Shown: in pieces, positions 24,473 through 38,107 of the stretch
Layout: every line of letters begins with the position of its first letter
Numbering within the stretch: position 1 is the first letter of the stretch
From: Triglochin maritima
Lineage: Eukaryota; Streptophyta; Magnoliopsida; Alismatales; Juncaginaceae
Length of the DNA: 64,000 nucleotides
Direction of reading: 5' to 3'
NCBI GenBank assembly: GCA_963682175.1
Contig: OY821792.1
Coordinates: 31,370,652 to 31,434,651 of the forward strand
Program-made: the position numbers and the translations under genes
Notes under the pieces: generated by a model
What the model was told of the DNA's origin: nothing
The model's input: the letters and a program-made list of their open reading frames with translations, nothing else
Databases searched by the model: none

Positions 24473-27400
24473 ATGGCGAAGCCCCGGAAGCAGAAGTCCG
24501 GGGAGCAGCAGCAGAGCCACAACAAGCCCGACGAAAACCTAATCCGAGGCTCCGTCCTCCACCAGAAGCTCTGCCTGTCGATCGACGTCCGGAAACGGAT
24601 GATCTTCGGGTAATTTCTCGTCCCGATCGTCCTCGTGTTCTGATTTCGCCGCTTTGGGGGTCTGTTTCGAGTGGATTGGAGTTTGGATAGTGGCGTGTTT
24701 GTTTGTGGTTGTGGAGTTGGTGGAAGGATTGGTTTGTTAGGGTTCCTGAAGTGTGACATTTTTCGTCTTGAGTTTTGTAGGCTTGGAGGAGAAGTTTTAT
24801 GGAAGTGGAAGTAGGTTTCTGGTGATCAGTTTGCCGGAAAACTCTAAAATCCGGGAATTGAAGTTCTGTAACTTAAAAACGAGGTTAGGAGGAGTTCTAG
24901 TGCTCTCACTTTCAAACTGAGAAACATAAGTTTGCCTCTCATTTTGACACAAAAATGATGATCAGTTTGCTGGGAAACTCTAAAAGATTCTGTAACTGGA
25001 GTTCCGTAACTTAAAAACCGAGCTTGGGAGGAGCTCTAGTACTCTAACTTTAAAACCGATAAACATAAGTTTACCTCACATTTTGACGTGAAAATGGTGA
25101 TTGGTTTGCAGGAAAAATCTAAAAAAATCCTGGAATTGGAGTTCGGTAACTTAAAAACCGAGCTTAGGAGGAGCTCTAGTGCTCTCACTTCAACCTGAGA
25201 AACTTAAGTCTGCCTCTTATTTTGACACAAAAATGATGACTTTCTCCTAGTTCGACTTAAATAGACACTTATTTAGTTATTTTAGTCACTAGGAAGTGAA
25301 GTGTTGAATTGGAGTTATAGGAAATATAATTTTGGAAGCTGAACTTCTACTTAAACACTACTTCCTACAAATAAAGTTGTGTCGTTTGGAGTTTTGATGG
25401 TGTTTAGTGTTGTGGAAGTTGGGACTCTGAACCTTAAAACTGAACTGCCGATCTTTGTGTGCTAATGACAAATTAACTACAAATTTTTCGTTCTACCTTT
25501 GCGCATGCCCTTTGTTACCAAAAGGATACCAAGGAAGCTGTGGATGATAAGCCATCTATTTTGGTGTGAAGGAGTCTTGGGTGTGTTTTCCACTTTTGAC
25601 CTCTTCTGTATGTTGGCAGGACGGTAACTGGAGCAGATTGGGACTCCAGAAATATAAATTTAATTGCTTTTCAATGAAATTTAATTGAACTTTGTAATTT
25701 CTTTTAATATCATATGGTTCCTTTGCCAAGTAACTGTCTGCCTGAGCTTACACAAAACAATGATGAATTCTGCAATATGTCAGTAAAAAAAACTTAAGAG
25801 CAAATGAGGCTCCTTATAAGGTGGAACTAAATGGCAAAATCTCTTGCCAACTTTTGGGTTGGGAGAGGGAGTGTATGGTCGTCTGGCTGGTAGTCTGTAG
25901 CTAGTGTAAGCGTTTTTTCCCTTCATCTTTGTTTTCTATCACATGCAACTATATTTGAACTGTAACTGTTGGTTTTATACTTTGATGTTAGTGTTGCTGC
26001 CAACTATTTTGTGCTTACCGTTGTCCTCGGTATGTCACTATAGTGGGATATGCTTCATAGTTTTATCCATGGATTATAATCTGTGTAATTTCATAAGAAG
26101 TGCCATTCTGGTGTTGGTTTTGCTTCCAGAAGGTGTGCTACTATATTAACGTGGCATGTTTACAATTTTCTTTTGTGAGACCCAGGCATACTGAGATGAA
26201 AATTGCATTTCCTGAATCTGGATTGGTTGGTGTACATGCTGAAAATATGACCATCGGAAGTATTCTAGTGAATGGTGAACCGGCTGAATATGAGCTTTTC
26301 CATGATCATCTACATGAGAGTGATGGAAACTGGGATTTCGTATCATGTCCAAGTTCAGCAGCAGAAACTGCGTGTGCAACATATATCTCTTCTTTGGATA
26401 GAGAAATGATCCCAAATCTTATAATCTCATGTCAAAAGGTAGACTCAGAATTGGATAGTCTAAAATCCCAAGCAAGTGGTGAAAATGCTTCAACCCATTC
26501 ACCAGAAGATTCAAAAAGTAATCTCAATGGGAACAATGATATTGCAACCCAAGAGGTATTATAGCTTTGCTGAACTGCAGAAAGTAGCGTGTTTGGTTCC
26601 TTTTTTTAAAATTTTTAAGCAATTGGCCTGTTCAAATGCAGTTTCTGTACCTTTTTATTATTTTTATGCTGTCTGTCAATGTTTTCTTTGATTTCAGAAT
26701 GTAAAATTGGTGCGTATTAACTATTGCCTTGAGCAAGCCGAAACAGCTATCCATTTTGGTGACAACCTGGTATGTGCTGATAATCAGATAAGACGTGCGC
26801 ATTGTTGGTTTCCATGTATGTATGGTAATTTGCAAAGATGCTGGTAAGCTGCATCCCAGTTTCTTTTCTTTCTCTCAATCTCCTTTTCGGTTATACGAGC
26901 TTATCTGAGCTTAGGCCTGATATACAGCTACAATCTGGAGTTTACGGTTGATGCTGATTTAGTGGCCGTAAGCAATGGAAATTTACTGTATCAGGTGAGA
27001 TCTCATTTTGAATTAGTGAAGATGTTTGTTTAATTGGGTGATTGATGCTAATTTTTTGTAATATGTCTCATGTTGGATATGGAGTTATGGACTTCTAACA
27101 GCCGATAAGATAATGTAGGATTTGTGTAATTCTTAGATTGCAAGCCTACGACTAAAGAACAATCACATTTTTGTATGTAATTACTTTCTTCAAGCACCAT
27201 GTTGATAGTCCTTTGATCCATTCTGCGTGTGGTGATTTATGATGCTATGTAGATGAACTAATTTCCTGCAGATGTCAACTGATGATGTTCCTCCCCGCAA
27301 AATTTTCGTATATGAGTTGAGAGTTCCTGTTTGTGCTGGATGGATATCCTTGGCCGTTGCACCATTTGAGATATTTCCCGATCCTCATAATAGCAATCTA

Positions 27401-30400
27401 TCTCATATGTGCTTGCAAGAGAAGTTGTCAATGCTGTGCAATACAGTTGGATTTTTCCATACAGCCTTCAGGTTTCACTTCATTATTTCATATTACAGTA
27501 TCAGCTGATAGGCATAGTATCTATTTTAAATTTTAACTTATCCATCTCATCAGCTTTGTATATTACGTAGTTCTTAAAGAGATAAAACATAAATAAGTTT
27601 TATATACCTTCGTTTTAAATGTGACAGCCACTATGAGGAATATCTTTCTGCAAGTTTCCCGTTCGGCTCATATAAGCAAGTTTTTGTTCCACCGGAATCA
27701 TCAGCATCTTCTGTAAATGTTAGTGCTTCAATGTGCGTTTTCAGTTCAGAAGTGTTGTTCGATGAGAAAGTGATGGACAAGGTTTGCTCTTGTTATTTTC
27801 TGTCGTGAAGTTGGTCTTTAATTAATGTGAGGTTTGGAAGTATTTTTGTTGTTACAAATCAATTTGCACAAGACTCACCCTTTGTCATACACTACATGAC
27901 CTCATTCACGTACAATAAGTTGTAGGCTCTAACAGTTAGCAAATGCAATTATCACCACGGTTACTTTAGGCACGTTTACTCTAATATCCTAATACTATTT
28001 CATCATAAAACAAAAAAAATCTAACTACACCAACATTTCTTTTCCAATTTTTAGACTGTTGAAACAAGGATCAAACTAGCTTATGCACTTGCAAAACAGT
28101 GGTTTGGAGGGTATGTAGTTGCAGAGACAGCAAATGATGGTATGACCAAGACTCCCAAGTCAAATGACTGATTTCACTTGAAAATTGAAACGGAATTCGT
28201 CTATAAATGTATTCTTTGTGCAGAGTGGTTATTGGATGGGCTTGCTGGTTTTCTCACAGACTCATTTATTAGGAAATTCCTTGGAAATAATGAAGCTCGC
28301 TATCGACGTTACAAGGTATGCAATCTTGTTATATCTGATTATTTGACATGCTAGGACTGTTCTTTTTACTCATCTTTTGGGTAGTCTCTTGATGTTTTCC
28401 AGTCAAACAAAAAATATCAGCTCATGGATTTCGTAACCGACTCATCATAGTGTTGTATTCGTGAATTATTTGATATATTAGAATTTGTTGAAAAAGAGAT
28501 TATGAACATTTTGATATAGAAAATTTAACATGTACATATTCTTCAAATAATAGTAGTATGGAGACTCTGTCGATTTAATAAGTGGGGGGGGGGGGGGGGG
28601 GGGGGGGGGGATCATACTTTGGCTGCTATTACAGAAATGTATTCCACCAGGTAGACAAAGATCTCAGAATAAATACAATTGCACTGTTCTATAAAGTAGA
28701 AGTAGACACTGATTTTTTGGAATCATGTCGGTTCAAGCTCTACTAATGTGGATCCTTCAGTTTCATATAGTATTCCCTTATAAATCTACATATATTCATA
28801 CACATATTTGCTAGTGTTGTTAAATCGTTCCTTTTCTAAAGTATTAGTAAATAGTAATTTGATATAGTAGTTTGCGGATGTTCACTTCATTTTGTTCAAT
28901 CCTAGAGCAGGCAAACAGTGCTGTTTGTGAATTTGATGTTAGCGGTGCTAGTGCTCTAAGTTCGTCTTCAGCATCCAAAGATCTGCGTGGGACCCAGAGA
29001 ATTGGGTTGTATGGGAAAATTCGTTCATGGAAGGCTGTAAGTCATTCGGTTTACCTACCTCTTCTCTATTTTCATCTCTAGCATATATATATTCATGCTC
29101 CGTGCTGGCTCAGGTTGCAGTTTTACAAATGCTGGAGAAGCAGATGGGTCCAGAGTCTTTTCGCAAGGTGAAATTGAATATGGAATTTTCTATCTTATGT
29201 TTTTTTCTTTCAAAAAATCACACTGTCCAAGTTCTAGGCATTTTATTTCTATATTGATGAAAGGATGATAGCTGTATTAGGTGTTACAAGACTAGCACCC
29301 TCAAAACAAGAGTCTGGAGTTCAACCAACAACAACAACAAAGCCTTTTATCCCAAACTAGTCTGGAGTTCAACCATTATGAATAAATTAGAAATAAGTTA
29401 ATAGGCAAGCTATGGGGTATGACAGGTTATCGCTAAAATGCTATAAACATTTCGTAAGTGCACTTGCAAAATCTAAGATATTTCCAGATCTGATAAAATA
29501 TCTCACAGGTCTGATACCAGCTGGTTTAGGTAGGATTTAAACAGTTGTTTGGCCTTATTCTGCCAATCAATTTCCGTTACTGCTTGTTGAATGGACAAAG
29601 CTTCCAGACCTGAGAAACTCTTGATGATTTCTTAGTTGGCCCTGTTGAAGTGGGTTTTTCTTCTTCTTCTGATATAATACATGCGAAGCCGCGCAAACCC
29701 AAAATACTTACCAACATATTGAATTATTTGTATGCCAACTGGGCCCCAGCAAGAATATTGCCAACATGATATGCTTTGGGTGGTAGTAAACAGTGGTTGT
29801 GTGATGCAACACATGTAAATAGGTCATAGACTCAAATCTTATGTTATTTCAAAGTCTTTCAGTTCCCTATGCTTTACTTCGAGCCTTAAATTCTTAATGC
29901 TTTTGGTTATGGTGCATCTCAATCCTTAAGCTTGAATATAGTTACTTTTACTGATTAAAAGTAAGTCCTTAAGCTTGAGTTATTTGGTAGTTGAAACAAC
30001 ATCCTTGATGTTTGCCCACTTCTTGAGTCAATTGTTCTCTTGATATGGCAACGTGAGGGTTTTCAAGTGTATAATAATTATATAACTAGTATATCATTGT
30101 CTTCAAATCTTAGATCACGCACATCGACCAATCCTGATATAGTGCTATCTATAGGAGAGCTAAATAGAAGCAATCATATTCTGTGGAAAATTAGCAGTTT
30201 TGGTGGTTTATTTCTTGTTATGTATCTCGTATCTCTTACATTTTTTCCAGAATTTTGATTTTGTATATACTTTTCCCCAGATTTTGCAAATAATAGTTTC
30301 TAAAGTCCAAGACACGACCTCATTTCGAACCCTTAGTACGAAGGAGGTAATTTTATATCCCGATTTTTTTCAAATGTTTGCTTTATGTTCTGTTTTGCAT

Positions 30401-32665
30401 TTATCACTAATCCACCAAGCTGATATCTCAAATGAATGGTGCTAAGGAGAAAATTAAATGGCAAATTAATTTCATAATTCATGAAGCTCGATCTACATAT
30501 CAGTGGTGCTCTCTTGATCAATTAGGAGTGGTAACTCATGCATACAAACCTCTTGATGGCCATCTGTTCTTCGTATTGCTCTTCTCGATCTCACTCGTCA
30601 CGGGGTAGCGGTAAAGACATGAGTTGGGCATATTTTGCAAGTTTTAAAATCTTTTACTAAATATATTCTTACCCGTTCGTCTTGTTTCTGTAATATCCTT
30701 AAGCTTGCAAGTGGTAAGAGGAAACATTTTCAACTAAACACTAGTAATCTAATGTACATAGGTATTGGCAAGATCAAAGAAGCTCATCCATTTCTCATCA
30801 ATCCCTATATTTTGCTTGATTTTGTTTGGAGCTTGCTTTTTTTAGATGTATTTGTAGTTCATAACCTGTGGGGATGGCAATAGGGCGTAATTGGGAAAGT
30901 TGACCCTTAAAATTTTAATTGCACGTGAGATTCTATCACGACTAAAATGTAAAAGATGAAGATTTTCATCATTTCATGGGTCAAGCCCACACATAGTCAA
31001 CTAGTGATTACACCATGCATTTGCAGTGATAGACTGGGCAGGCATCTGTTGTCCTCCACGAATCTTCTTGTGCCATTATTATCTTCTGATATTTTGTTTC
31101 TGGCAGAAGAATGCAAACTTCTTTTCATTATACACTTCTATTTTGTATATTCTTCCATTGAAACCTAGATAAAGTTATGTGAAACATGTCCTCTGTCACA
31201 CAGTTTCGACACCAAGCGAACAAGGTTGGCAATTTGGAGCGTCCTTTCTTGAAAGAATTTTTCCCTCGTTGGGTAGGCTCAAGCGGATGTCCTGTTTTGA
31301 GGTGTTAATGAGTAAAATTGTATTTTTTTTAATATCTGATGTCTTCTTATACCTTATATTAATTTTTGCTCTTTTGGTATCATTGATCTTTGAAGGTTGG
31401 GCTTTTCTTACATAAAACGCAAAAATGTGATTGAATTGGCTGTGTTGAGAATTTCAACAGTAGCAACCAGTTCTCTATCCAACAATCTGGAAGATGAAGG
31501 TCAAGAAGGTGGTGATACAAGTTGGCCAGGAATGATGAGTATTCGAGTTCACGAGCTTGATGGAGTATCTGTGTCCGACCATCCAATTCTACCAATGTCT
31601 GGTGAAACTTTGCAGCTTTTGGAGATACAGCTGCATTCTCGGCTTGGTTTAAAGCGCTTTCAGAAAACCAAAAAGGGCATGAAAGGCGATGGGTCCGATG
31701 ACAACAATGGTTTTGCTTCAGCCCTGGATGTGCAGGCAAGGTACACTGCAATATTTTTTGCCTGCTATATTCTCTCCCACGAGTCATGTCAATTTTAATT
31801 GTGTATTGCTTATTTCTTTCCACCTGCAGTTTGGATTTGCCTTTGCTGTGGATCAGAGCAGATCCAGAAATGGAATATCTCGCACAAATACATTTTCATC
31901 AGCCTGTTTTGATGTGGGTACGTTTACAGATGAGTACTAAACAGAATCACATTTTATTTATTTATTTTCAGAATGGATGTGCTGTAAAGTTTAGATATTA
32001 TTGGCTTGAAGGAAGTTGTGTTTTCAAATTAACTTTGTTTTTAAGAAGGGCTGAAATGCTCTTGATTGGTTGTAATGTTACTTTTAGAGTTTTAAGGTTG
32101 AATTGAGAAAATATGATTGGAACAATTACTACATCTTTGGGTAAGTGAAATCTAACTCAAGAATCTTACACTTATCTTGAGGACTAGATTATATACCGAT
32201 CCTTTTTTGATCAGTTAGTTTATACTGATTTTGACAATAATCTTGTTGAGAATAGTCTTGTAGTGGATACTATTGTTGCGACTTACAACATACTAAGTAC
32301 TTGCACTTACCACCATGACACCGTTTGGTTTTGAGTTGAACCTCACAACTAAATATGGTATCAGAGCCAAGAGGCTTAGTGGCTTGCCTAACACATAACC
32401 CTCATCTTACACATGCATGCACATGTCAGATGTATGAGATGCCACATTTGCAAAGAATCGTTTAATATAGTCTATCATTGGATAATTTGGACTATTTTTG
32501 TGGCCTATAAGGCTAACATCCTGGTCACCTGCCCTGTCCCCACCAATTTGTCTGGAACTCGACACAGCAATTTAATAGATCTAATGTGAGTGGAGTCCTA
32601 TATGGCGCAACAACAAAAGTGGTATACATACATACATATACATACGTATATATATACGTATATAT

Positions 32666-32728
<63 letters not shown>

Positions 32729-35700
32729 TGTTAATATAACATATCAAAGTTTAAGAATTTGGGCTCAACGGTTGTGTGATTAATTGAATGCAAAGCTGTA
32801 TTTGGACTATGAACCTAGATTTACATGTTACTTGTAGGTGGTTTGACTTCAACTTAGATGGAATAGAATTTATAAAATCATAGTTATTTTACGATCAAAT
32901 TTGATTACAAAGAATGGGCAAACGAGAGGTTTTGGAATTGGTTAACACAAATTATAGTGTTCACGTTCTATATTTTGGTGTAATACTTCAACTATAATCG
33001 ATTTTCCCATTTTGTAATTTATGTACTTTGTATACATTGAATGTGTTAGCTCACTTAGCTGGAATGGAAAAGTTTCCATTTTTGTACTCTAACCTGTGAT
33101 TATTCTACCTACATAGGTTGCTGTTGATTGCTCCATTGCATTTATCTCTACTTTTATCAATGTTTTACATGCATAAATTTGTCCACCTGGTATATGTTCT
33201 GGTGCACATGTGAATTGCTACATGTACTCTTTGGGTATGTTGTGTCCATTACCATCACCAGGTTTTGGTATTTTGCTTTCCGTGTTATGACAATTATGTT
33301 TCTAGCAGATTAATCAGTTGGAAAAAGATAAAGATGTGGTTGCTCAATCAGAGGCAATTAAAGCTCTGAGGAGCTTACCTCAGCATTCATTTTCTGTTAT
33401 CAATGCACTCAATAACTTTCTTAATGATTCAAAGGTGATAAAAATTTGTCCTTTATAATTGATATTTGTTATTTTTAATTGTTGTAATCTGATGAAAGAA
33501 CGGGTTTGTGTTTAGGTATTCTGGAGGGTCAGAATTGAGGCAGCTAATGCTTTGGCAGGCATAACTTCTGAGGTATCTTATTTTCTTATGTTTCTCTACG
33601 CTTATTGACTCGGTCGAATTCATGTTATATATCAGTCCAGGATAGCCTGGTTTTTATGGCATGGTTGAATATGTTGTATCTATATTCTGTCCAGGACAAC
33701 ATGGATTTTGCTTATCCGAAGATGAAGAAGAAATCCTTAGAAGAGATGATCTTATTTATATTTTGTACAACCTTTCCATCAATTTGCATTTTTTGTCACA
33801 CATTTATCTTTTTTTTTTGTCACAAGAGCTTCAAATTAAGAGAGGGATATGATATGGGCTTTGTAATCTTGAAATCTATAACCAATCTATAATGTTCTTG
33901 CAACCTTAAAAGTGGTCATGGTAACCACACCATGGATTCCCGCTAAAGAACTGTCCTGATTAGTTTATGTAACCAATCTATAGTGTTCTTGCTTGATGTC
34001 CATTTCCATTGTGTCAGAGATTAAGTTGTTTATTGGCATTTGGAGCATCATGGACTATATCAAATGACCATCTAAACGATCTACGGTTCTTATTGATTAT
34101 GAAATTGCAGATGGTCAGTTGTACTTCGCATCATTGGGTCAATTGGAAACAACCTCACTGTTTTGTGGAAGGGTTGGGTACACACCCCCCCCCCCCCCCC
34201 CCCCCCCCCAGACGGGAGCCTCTTTTGAGGCACTGGGGTAATATTGATGCTGATGATCTATAGTGTTCTTGCTACCTTAAAGCGATCATGGTAACTATAC
34301 CATGGATTTATGCTTAAGAACTTGTCCGGAGTACTTTGTAGTTTTAGGAGTCATCTGCCTTAACTGGTTTTAATTTAAAAGGCAAACTTCTGTAAAAAAG
34401 CACAGGGTTTACTTTCTTTAACAATGAAAAGGGCTTGTATGACTAACTAACAATTCGTAAATACACAAAAAGTAAAGAGTGTACAGAGTCACGATAAGCA
34501 TTGTCCTGTATATATTTGATGCAGAAGAATGAACTTTAGTTACTGCAGTACATGTAAGAAAGAGGCATCAAGAGTAACACAATTTAATGGTGGGAAACTA
34601 GCTAAAAAGATTGCGTCAATTATGCTTATGTTGATGCAAGGAATGGAAGTGAAAGAGAGCACTGTGCACTTATTAGAACTTGAGCAGCACTGCATCATCA
34701 CCAGATACATCAGGTGTCTAAAGGCATGAAGTTGAGGAATTGCATTTTATCAATAAATTGATTGCATAACCCAAAATTCCCCAACAATGTAGGAGCTGTA
34801 GGAACATCATGAATTGAGTTAGATTTGTTGTACATGATGATGTAGAGATGCAACACAGGCACTATAAACACACAATCTAACACTCACAGTATCACAGCTG
34901 TAATTAAACTTTACTGAAGCGAAGTTACTACAGTACATACCTAGTGGTCTACTCTTCTTAATGCTAGGTTTTCCTATTTAGACATTTCATGGTGTGTTCA
35001 CAGCGCAAGGAATGCTATTTTTGTATCCGAGTGCTGGTATTTTCCTACTGCATGGCATACAAGTATGTATGCTATATCTTTGTTTGGAATACGATCTTGC
35101 CAAAAGTTCCAAGAGAGGAGCCAACTTTTACCTTATCTCTTGCTTCCTTATTGTAATCTTTCATTTAAGAGCTCATTTTCTGTACATCTGTTTCACTATT
35201 ATATTTTTTTACCAGGAGTCTGACTGGGCTGGGTTACTCCATCTCATTAAGTTCTACAAAAGTAGAAGATTTGATGCAGATATTGGATTGCCCAAGTAAT
35301 TAAATCTGCATGTTACAACTTTTTTTTGAGCTTTACTGTATACAATCCTCACTTTTTCCAATTAATGCTTCAGACCCAACAACTTCAATGATGTTTCAGA
35401 GTATTTTGTTCTTGAGGTAATGCTATGAGGTAGGACTTTAATTCGATGTTTTGTGTTCCTTTGTCCTGTTTTATGAAATTGAAGATATAATTTCTCAATT
35501 ATATTTATTTTTATATCATATTTAAAATGGAAGGAAGATACAATACTGTAATAATAAGGGTTGGGAAACAATGCTTCTTATTCCTGAAGATATTTTGCTA
35601 ATACTGTAGACATTGGTGTTGGATTTATCATTTTCTTCATGCAGGCCATTCCACTTGCAATAGCCCAAATTAGATCTTCAGGTATGAGAAGTCCAAGAGA

Positions 35701-38026
35701 AGCTGTTGAATTTGTTCTGCAATTGCTAAAGGTAACTATTATTTCAGTGCAGTATGCCTGTCTGCACCCATCACTGTTTTCATAATTATATTTGCATCAA
35801 TTTTCTTCTGTAAGTATGTATGGAATATTATATGTTTTCATGCCTTTTAATGATGGCATCAATTAAACAGCTCTGTGAAGCAGGTACTTACACAACTTAA
35901 GTCGGTGAGTCATATATTACATTTTGCACACAAGACTTCGATATCAGTGTGTGTGCATCCACTTGTTCATACTCAATAGAGCCATCCAAAGTTGAGAAAA
36001 CCCCTAGTAAAAATTTAGTGTATTGGCTACAGTATTTAGTGCGCGTTCTCTTATATGTTCATATCAGTTGAAAATGAAAAAAAAATACAGATAGTCGATA
36101 ATCTAGTAATTGTAGTTTTGTAAAATTTATTGGCATACACAACAGTGATAGTGCTTTTACTTAGCATGCTACAGCCTACAGCCCACAACCTCTACCATAC
36201 ACAAATGTACAATATCATATGGAGAATCCGTTATCATGGCAACATGCAGTCGTTCGAATACGTTGCACTCTCTAGTTCCACCATTAAAATCATATTTCCA
36301 AATTTGTATTTCACCAGAATTTTCCAGTCCTAGGTATATCACCATCTTTCCGATATAGTAATCATCTTGAAGATATAAAAATGTAGGTATGACTGGATAC
36401 CTGTGAGATATAAAGCTGTAGATACCTCATGAAACATAGTTGAGCCTGCTCTTCATTTGTTAAGAAATTCAATTTTTTTCAGCTCAACACACTAAAATAT
36501 TGACTATATGCTTCTTATCCAGTACAACGACAACAGTGGGAATCCTTACTCAGATGTTTATTGGGTTGCCGTACTTGTCGAATCAGTTGGTGAACTTGAA
36601 TTTGAGAAGCAGGTTTGTTGTGCCTACTTTTTTGTCCATCTTTTTCGCAGGTAGTTGCTAAGGTTCGTCTGATGGCATTTCAATCACTCTGTTCACATTA
36701 TTCCTTGTTTTCTACATATCTTGATCCTCATCTACAATATGTGTGACAGTGTATTTTTCTATCATATATAATTACAAATGTTGTCATTGGAATACCCTAT
36801 TTTGCTCTGTTATCTTGAAGTTCCGGCTTATTTTTCTAAGGTTAATAGGTTGTTGTAAGATCAATTTCCTACTATGAGAGAGGGATGGTGATTGCCATCT
36901 TTGAGTTCTATTCTTTAAAAAGTCCGTAGGATTTTTTTTTTGTAGAAACAAGCTTGACAGTCACTAATGCATGCAACACAAAGTGTAAGGTGTTGCTCTC
37001 TTCCACTTCCCTTGTATCCTGAAAGCTGGCAATATCAACTCTGGTCTTAATAAATTTTCAAATTTTGTCGACCTACCTACCCTTTTTAAAGTCATGAAAA
37101 GAATGTGCCCTATTATATTATATCTTCGATACTCTATGGGTTATTTTTGCACTATCACACTCACAACACATTTAAACAGCTACCAATAAAAAATTACACA
37201 TTCAAAACAGCTTAGGAATTTTTTAAAAACCTTCATTTATAATTATACATTCCTTGAAAATTATGACCTTCAATGAAGATTTTTGTCAGCAATCTTTTTC
37301 TTCTATTTTGAGATTATAAAAGATTATAACTCACTAATATTTTCATCGAGTAGCACATTCCCTTGCTATCGTCTATCCTCAAGCGAATTGACCGGCTTCT
37401 TCAGTTTGACAGGTTCGAGATCTAATGATACTCTGATTGATGCTTGTCCTTGTGTTCCTATTATCTGGTCCATAATGATGGTTCTCTTGCACGTTGAATG
37501 AATTTACCACTTTTTTAACTTCAATAGGAATGTTTTTTTCCAGGTTAATGCCTAGCCACAATGGGATATTATCTGTTGCTTGTATTCACACGCTTGCACA
37601 GATAGCGTCAAAGGCATCTGCTTCAATACCACTTGTATGTAATACTGTCTCATTTTTATTTGCGTTGTTCATGGCACGTCTAATAATTTTTCTTCTGGAA
37701 TAGGTATTTGACCTTATAAAATCATTTCGAAGTTCTGATAAGTGGAGAGTGCGAATCGAAGCAGATAAATCACTTATCAGTCTTGAATTTTACAGCAAAG
37801 GCCTTGATGCAGCTTTGTCTATGTTTATGAATTTTCTTAAGGAATTGTGTTTTCAAGGTATGATCTTAATGCATGAGGTTCATGCCCTTGAGAGGTTCGA
37901 AATTGCAGTCTAGATGCTAGTACACGTCGTTGTCAAACGAACGAACAATTGCATTTACTGATTGTAGTATTGTACAATTTAACTTTGCACACATGGGCAG
38001 TTCAAAACCAAAACATGGCAAGGTTT

Positions 38027-38107
<81 letters not shown>

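Noticed and set aside
32640..32726. GA-repeat as a GAGA-factor promoter element
   Set aside because: It lies deep in a TAF2 intron with no sign of a start site; treated as a microsatellite.
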